From NCBI GenBank assembly GCA_035546855.1, contig DASZVY010000019.1, positions 1 to 63,010 on the forward strand: 63,010 nucleotides of DNA, in the 5' to 3' direction. This stretch comes from Nitrobacter sp035546855. Its GTDB lineage: Bacteria; Pseudomonadota; Alphaproteobacteria; Rhizobiales; Xanthobacteraceae. The stretch's first letter is position 1, and the number at the start of each line of letters is the position of its first letter. Below the pieces are notes generated by a model, which saw only the letters and a program-made list of their open reading frames with translations, had not been told where the DNA came from and searched no databases. A program made the translations under genes and the position numbers. Shown here in pieces: positions 61,010-63,010 of this stretch.

Positions 61010-62776
61010 ATGAGCCGTAAGGGGGCGCTTCGTATTGCGATGACAGCCGCGACGTTGGCGGCAAGTTGCGCCGTGGCGCAGGCTCAGCAGGTCGGCACCG
61101 CCTCCGCCGTTAACCCGGCGGCGACGGCGAACATGAAGACCATTACCATCGGTCAATCGATCGCGCACAAGGAGCGGATTCAAACCAAGGCCAGCGGCTC
61201 GGTCCAGTTGCTGTTTCTCGACAAGACGTCGATGACGATCGGTCCGAACAGCGACCTCACCATCGACGACTATGTCTATGACCCGCAGGCGAACACCGGA
61301 AAACTCGCCGCAACCCTTGGCAAGGGCGCGCTGCGTTTCGTCGGCGGCCAGATCAGCCACAACGGCGATGCCCAGATCAAAACAGCTTCCGCTTTGATTG
61401 GCATTCGCGGCGGCGTGATGATGACCGACGGCAAGGGCGGCATCTATGCCGGCTACGGCACCTCGACCGTCACCTCGGGCGGCCAGACCGTCACGCTCGG
61501 CGCCGGTGAATTCACGCAGACTCAGGCAGGCGGACCGCCGAGTTCACCCAACTTCCCGCCACCCGGATTCGTCCAGCAGACGATCGCGGTCTTCCAGAGC
61601 GCGGTTGGCCAGACCGGCGGCGCACGCCCCGGAACGGCGTCGGCGCAGAACATCGCCGCCGCCGAGCAGAAGGCGACGGGAACGCCCGGCGGATCGGTGA
61701 CCGGTTCGGGCACTCCGCCCTCGCCTCCGACGATCGTCGGCCAGATCAATGCCATCGCAGCGGCGTTCACGCAGTCGATCCAGACCTCAAGCCAATCGGC
61801 GGCCGTGCAGCAGATCAGCCACGATCAGCCGACCGGCAATACCAACAACCCGCCGCCTGTCGACAACAATAACAACAACACAAGTTCGCGGCCCTCCGTA
61901 ACGCTCGCTGGATACGTCGGTGGCCTCAACATCGCCTACCCGACTCAGAATTACACGAACTATGTGCCGCCTATGACAAATCCGGTCACCGGAACGTCGA
62001 CAGTCATCCTCGATGCCACCAACAATCGCGTTCAGGGCACTTTCGACTCCTATCTTTACGACTCCAGCAATCCCTTTACGCAACTCGCAGGCTCGGTCCG
62101 GGCGCTGTTTCAATTCGGATCGACGGGATCGACCGGCGCAGCCAACAGTGCCTATGTGGACTACAACAATTTCTATGCGAGCACGCCCGACAACTACACC
62201 GTCAACGGCAAGTCGGTCACTGGCGTGATTGTTTCCGCCAACAGCATTGCGATGAACCAGGTCGTCACCAGTGCCATTCCCAACCTGACGCCATGTCAGT
62301 GCGATTATACACGCTGGGGCTTCTGGCTGGCCGATTCTCCGGGCAATCAGAGCACCAACACCGGGTCCGAAATCACCGTGGGAACGTGGGTCGCGGGCCG
62401 ACCTGTGGGCAGCATCAGCGATGTTCCAACGACGGGCACTGCAACTTACGCCGGGCACGTCATCGCCAATATAAACAGCGTGGGCTTCGCTGCCGGCGGC
62501 TTCTCCAACACCGTCAATTTTGGCACGCGAACCGGTGCAGTCAGCGTGACCAATCTCGACAGCACCAACTACACCGGCAACGTGTCGCTCAACACCGCCG
62601 ACCCCCGCAATTTCGGCGGCACCCTTGCCGGCAGCACCGGCGGCCGCAGCATGGCGCTGCAGGGCAGCTTCTTCCAGGGCAAGACCAGCCCCGTCGGCGA
62701 AATGGGCGGAAGCGTCGCGATCTCGGGCGCCAACAACTATCTCGGCAGCGGCATTTTCGCTGCGGTCAAGCATTGA
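61010..62776 (+). CDS. exported FecR-domain protein, orphan
   Basis: A 588-residue exported protein. It has a signal peptide ending AVAQAQ, then a FecR-like domain at about 40-145 (RIQTKASGSVQLLFLDKTSM and IGPNSDLTIDDYVYDP, ending at IGIRGGVMM). A Pro/Gly/Gln/Asn linker follows (about 180-300, with an NNNNN stretch), then a C-terminal region of about 280 residues rich in Gly, Asn, Thr and Ser. No sigma factor or TonB receptor gene is adjacent, so it is not a classical iron-signalling FecR. The C-terminal region may be a beta-structured surface domain. Confidence 0.8.
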   Translation: MSRKGALRIAMTAATLAASCAVAQAQQVGTASAVNPAATANMKTITIGQSIAHKERIQTKASGSVQLLFLDKTSMTIGPNSDLTIDDYVYDPQANTGKLAATLGKGALRFVGGQISHNGDAQIKTASALIGIRGGVMMTDGKGGIYAGYGTSTVTSGGQTVTLGAGEFTQTQAGGPPSSPNFPPPGFVQQTIAVFQSAVGQTGGARPGTASAQNIAAAEQKATGTPGGSVTGSGTPPSPPTIVGQINAIAAAFTQSIQTSSQSAAVQQISHDQPTGNTNNPPPVDNNNNNTSSRPSVTLAGYVGGLNIAYPTQNYTNYVPPMTNPVTGTSTVILDATNNRVQGTFDSYLYDSSNPFTQLAGSVRALFQFGSTGSTGAANSAYVDYNNFYASTPDNYTVNGKSVTGVIVSANSIAMNQVVTSAIPNLTPCQCDYTRWGFWLADSPGNQSTNTGSEITVGTWVAGRPVGSISDVPTTGTATYAGHVIANINSVGFAAGGFSNTVNFGTRTGAVSVTNLDSTNYTGNVSLNTADPRNFGGTLAGSTGGRSMALQGSFFQGKTSPVGEMGGSVAISGANNYLGSGIFAAVKH

Positions 62777-62821
62777 CATCAGCCGCGCAGCGGCTGCGTA
62801 AATCTTCCATGATGTGTTCAA

Positions 62822-63010
62822 TCAGCCGACACCGGCGCGCGCTGCGCGGCGCAACGACTGCGGCGGCTGACCGAAGGCGCGGATGAACGCGCGGCGCATC
62901 CGTTCGGGATCGCCAAACCCGGTCGCGAGCGCCACGAGTTCAATTCCCTCGCTCGAGGACTGCACGCGCTCCCGCGCCACTTCGATACGCAGCCGCTCCA
63001 CCGCCTTGGA
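62822..63010 (-). CDS. AraC-family transcriptional regulator, C-terminal fragment
   Basis: The last 62 codons of a regulator that continues beyond the window edge. They read ...VERLRIEVARERV... GIELVALATGFGDPERMRRAF then AFGQPPQSLRR, the second helix-turn-helix of the AraC/XylS domain, closest to GlxA-type members. The stop TGA is at 62824-62822. The N-terminal domain and target cannot be seen. Confidence 0.85.
   Translation of the reverse strand, partial: SKAVERLRIEVARERVQSSSEGIELVALATGFGDPERMRRAFIRAFGQPPQSLRRAARAGVG

Overview
The window is high-GC, densely packed chromosomal DNA from an alphaproteobacterium of the Bradyrhizobium/Rhodopseudomonas/Afipia group (Nitrobacteraceae, order Hyphomicrobiales). 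The evidence is the protein types and gene neighbourhoods: a eukaryote-type glutamine synthetase (GSII) beside a DUF2735 gene, a complete suf operon, an RNase E with a His/Asp-rich insertion, DUF1236 and DUF2155 proteins, two orphan Liv-type binding proteins, and palindromic intergenic repeats of a kind I associate with these genomes. I see no phage, insertion sequence, CRISPR array, rRNA or tRNA gene. Most of the window is core genome.

Layout. 1-5.8 kb: exported metallo-beta-lactamase-fold hydrolase, DedA protein, parE, small membrane proteins, an SDR. 5.9-10.5 kb: FAD monooxygenase, RhlE-type RNA helicase behind a repeat-rich leader, diguanylate cyclase. 10.6-18.7 kb (all minus): iron-sulfur assembly, in transcription order cysteine desulfurase, sufB, a small coiled-coil ORF, sufC, sufD, sufS, sufT, sufA, then a frameshifted TfoX-like gene. 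18.9-23.4 kb: hydrolase, anmK, tyrS, MFS transporter. 23.4-33.1 kb: giant AsmA-like envelope protein, peroxiredoxin, M23 peptidase, orphan Liv-binding protein, beta-hydroxyacid dehydrogenase, TetR/DinB divergent pair.

33.2-42.2 kb: cell wall and RNA functions: amidase, PBP1a and prfB on the minus strand, rne on the plus strand. prfB carries an intact programmed +1 frameshift, so the RF2 gene spans two reading frames. 42.2-49.4 kb: aminotransferase, M48 protease with TPR-like tail, DsbA-like thioredoxin, DUF1236 protein behind a possible EcfG promoter, aroQ-accB-accC. 49.5-55.7 kb: a translationally coupled signalling operon (CHASE3 kinase, lone receiver, receiver-HisKA_2 kinase), aat, a second Liv-binding protein paralogue, DUF2155 protein. 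55.7-63 kb: SDR and esterase, then a nitrogen module of glnII, a GstI-like translational inhibitor gene and glsA, with a consensus sigma-54 promoter and a possible NtrC site between glnII and gstI; last come a FecR-domain exported protein and the end of an AraC-type regulator.

The strongest regulatory reading is the nitrogen module: sigma-54/NtrC control of glnII, a divergent gene for a small inhibitor of GSII synthesis, and glutaminase that reverses the GS reaction. The observations least explained by known biology are the small ORF coupled to sufB, the palindromes at consecutive suf junctions, the repeat family whose edge supplies stop codons to two genes, and the three-component signalling operon. 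I did not find a clear case of an entirely new system. All reading was by eye, with no database search.
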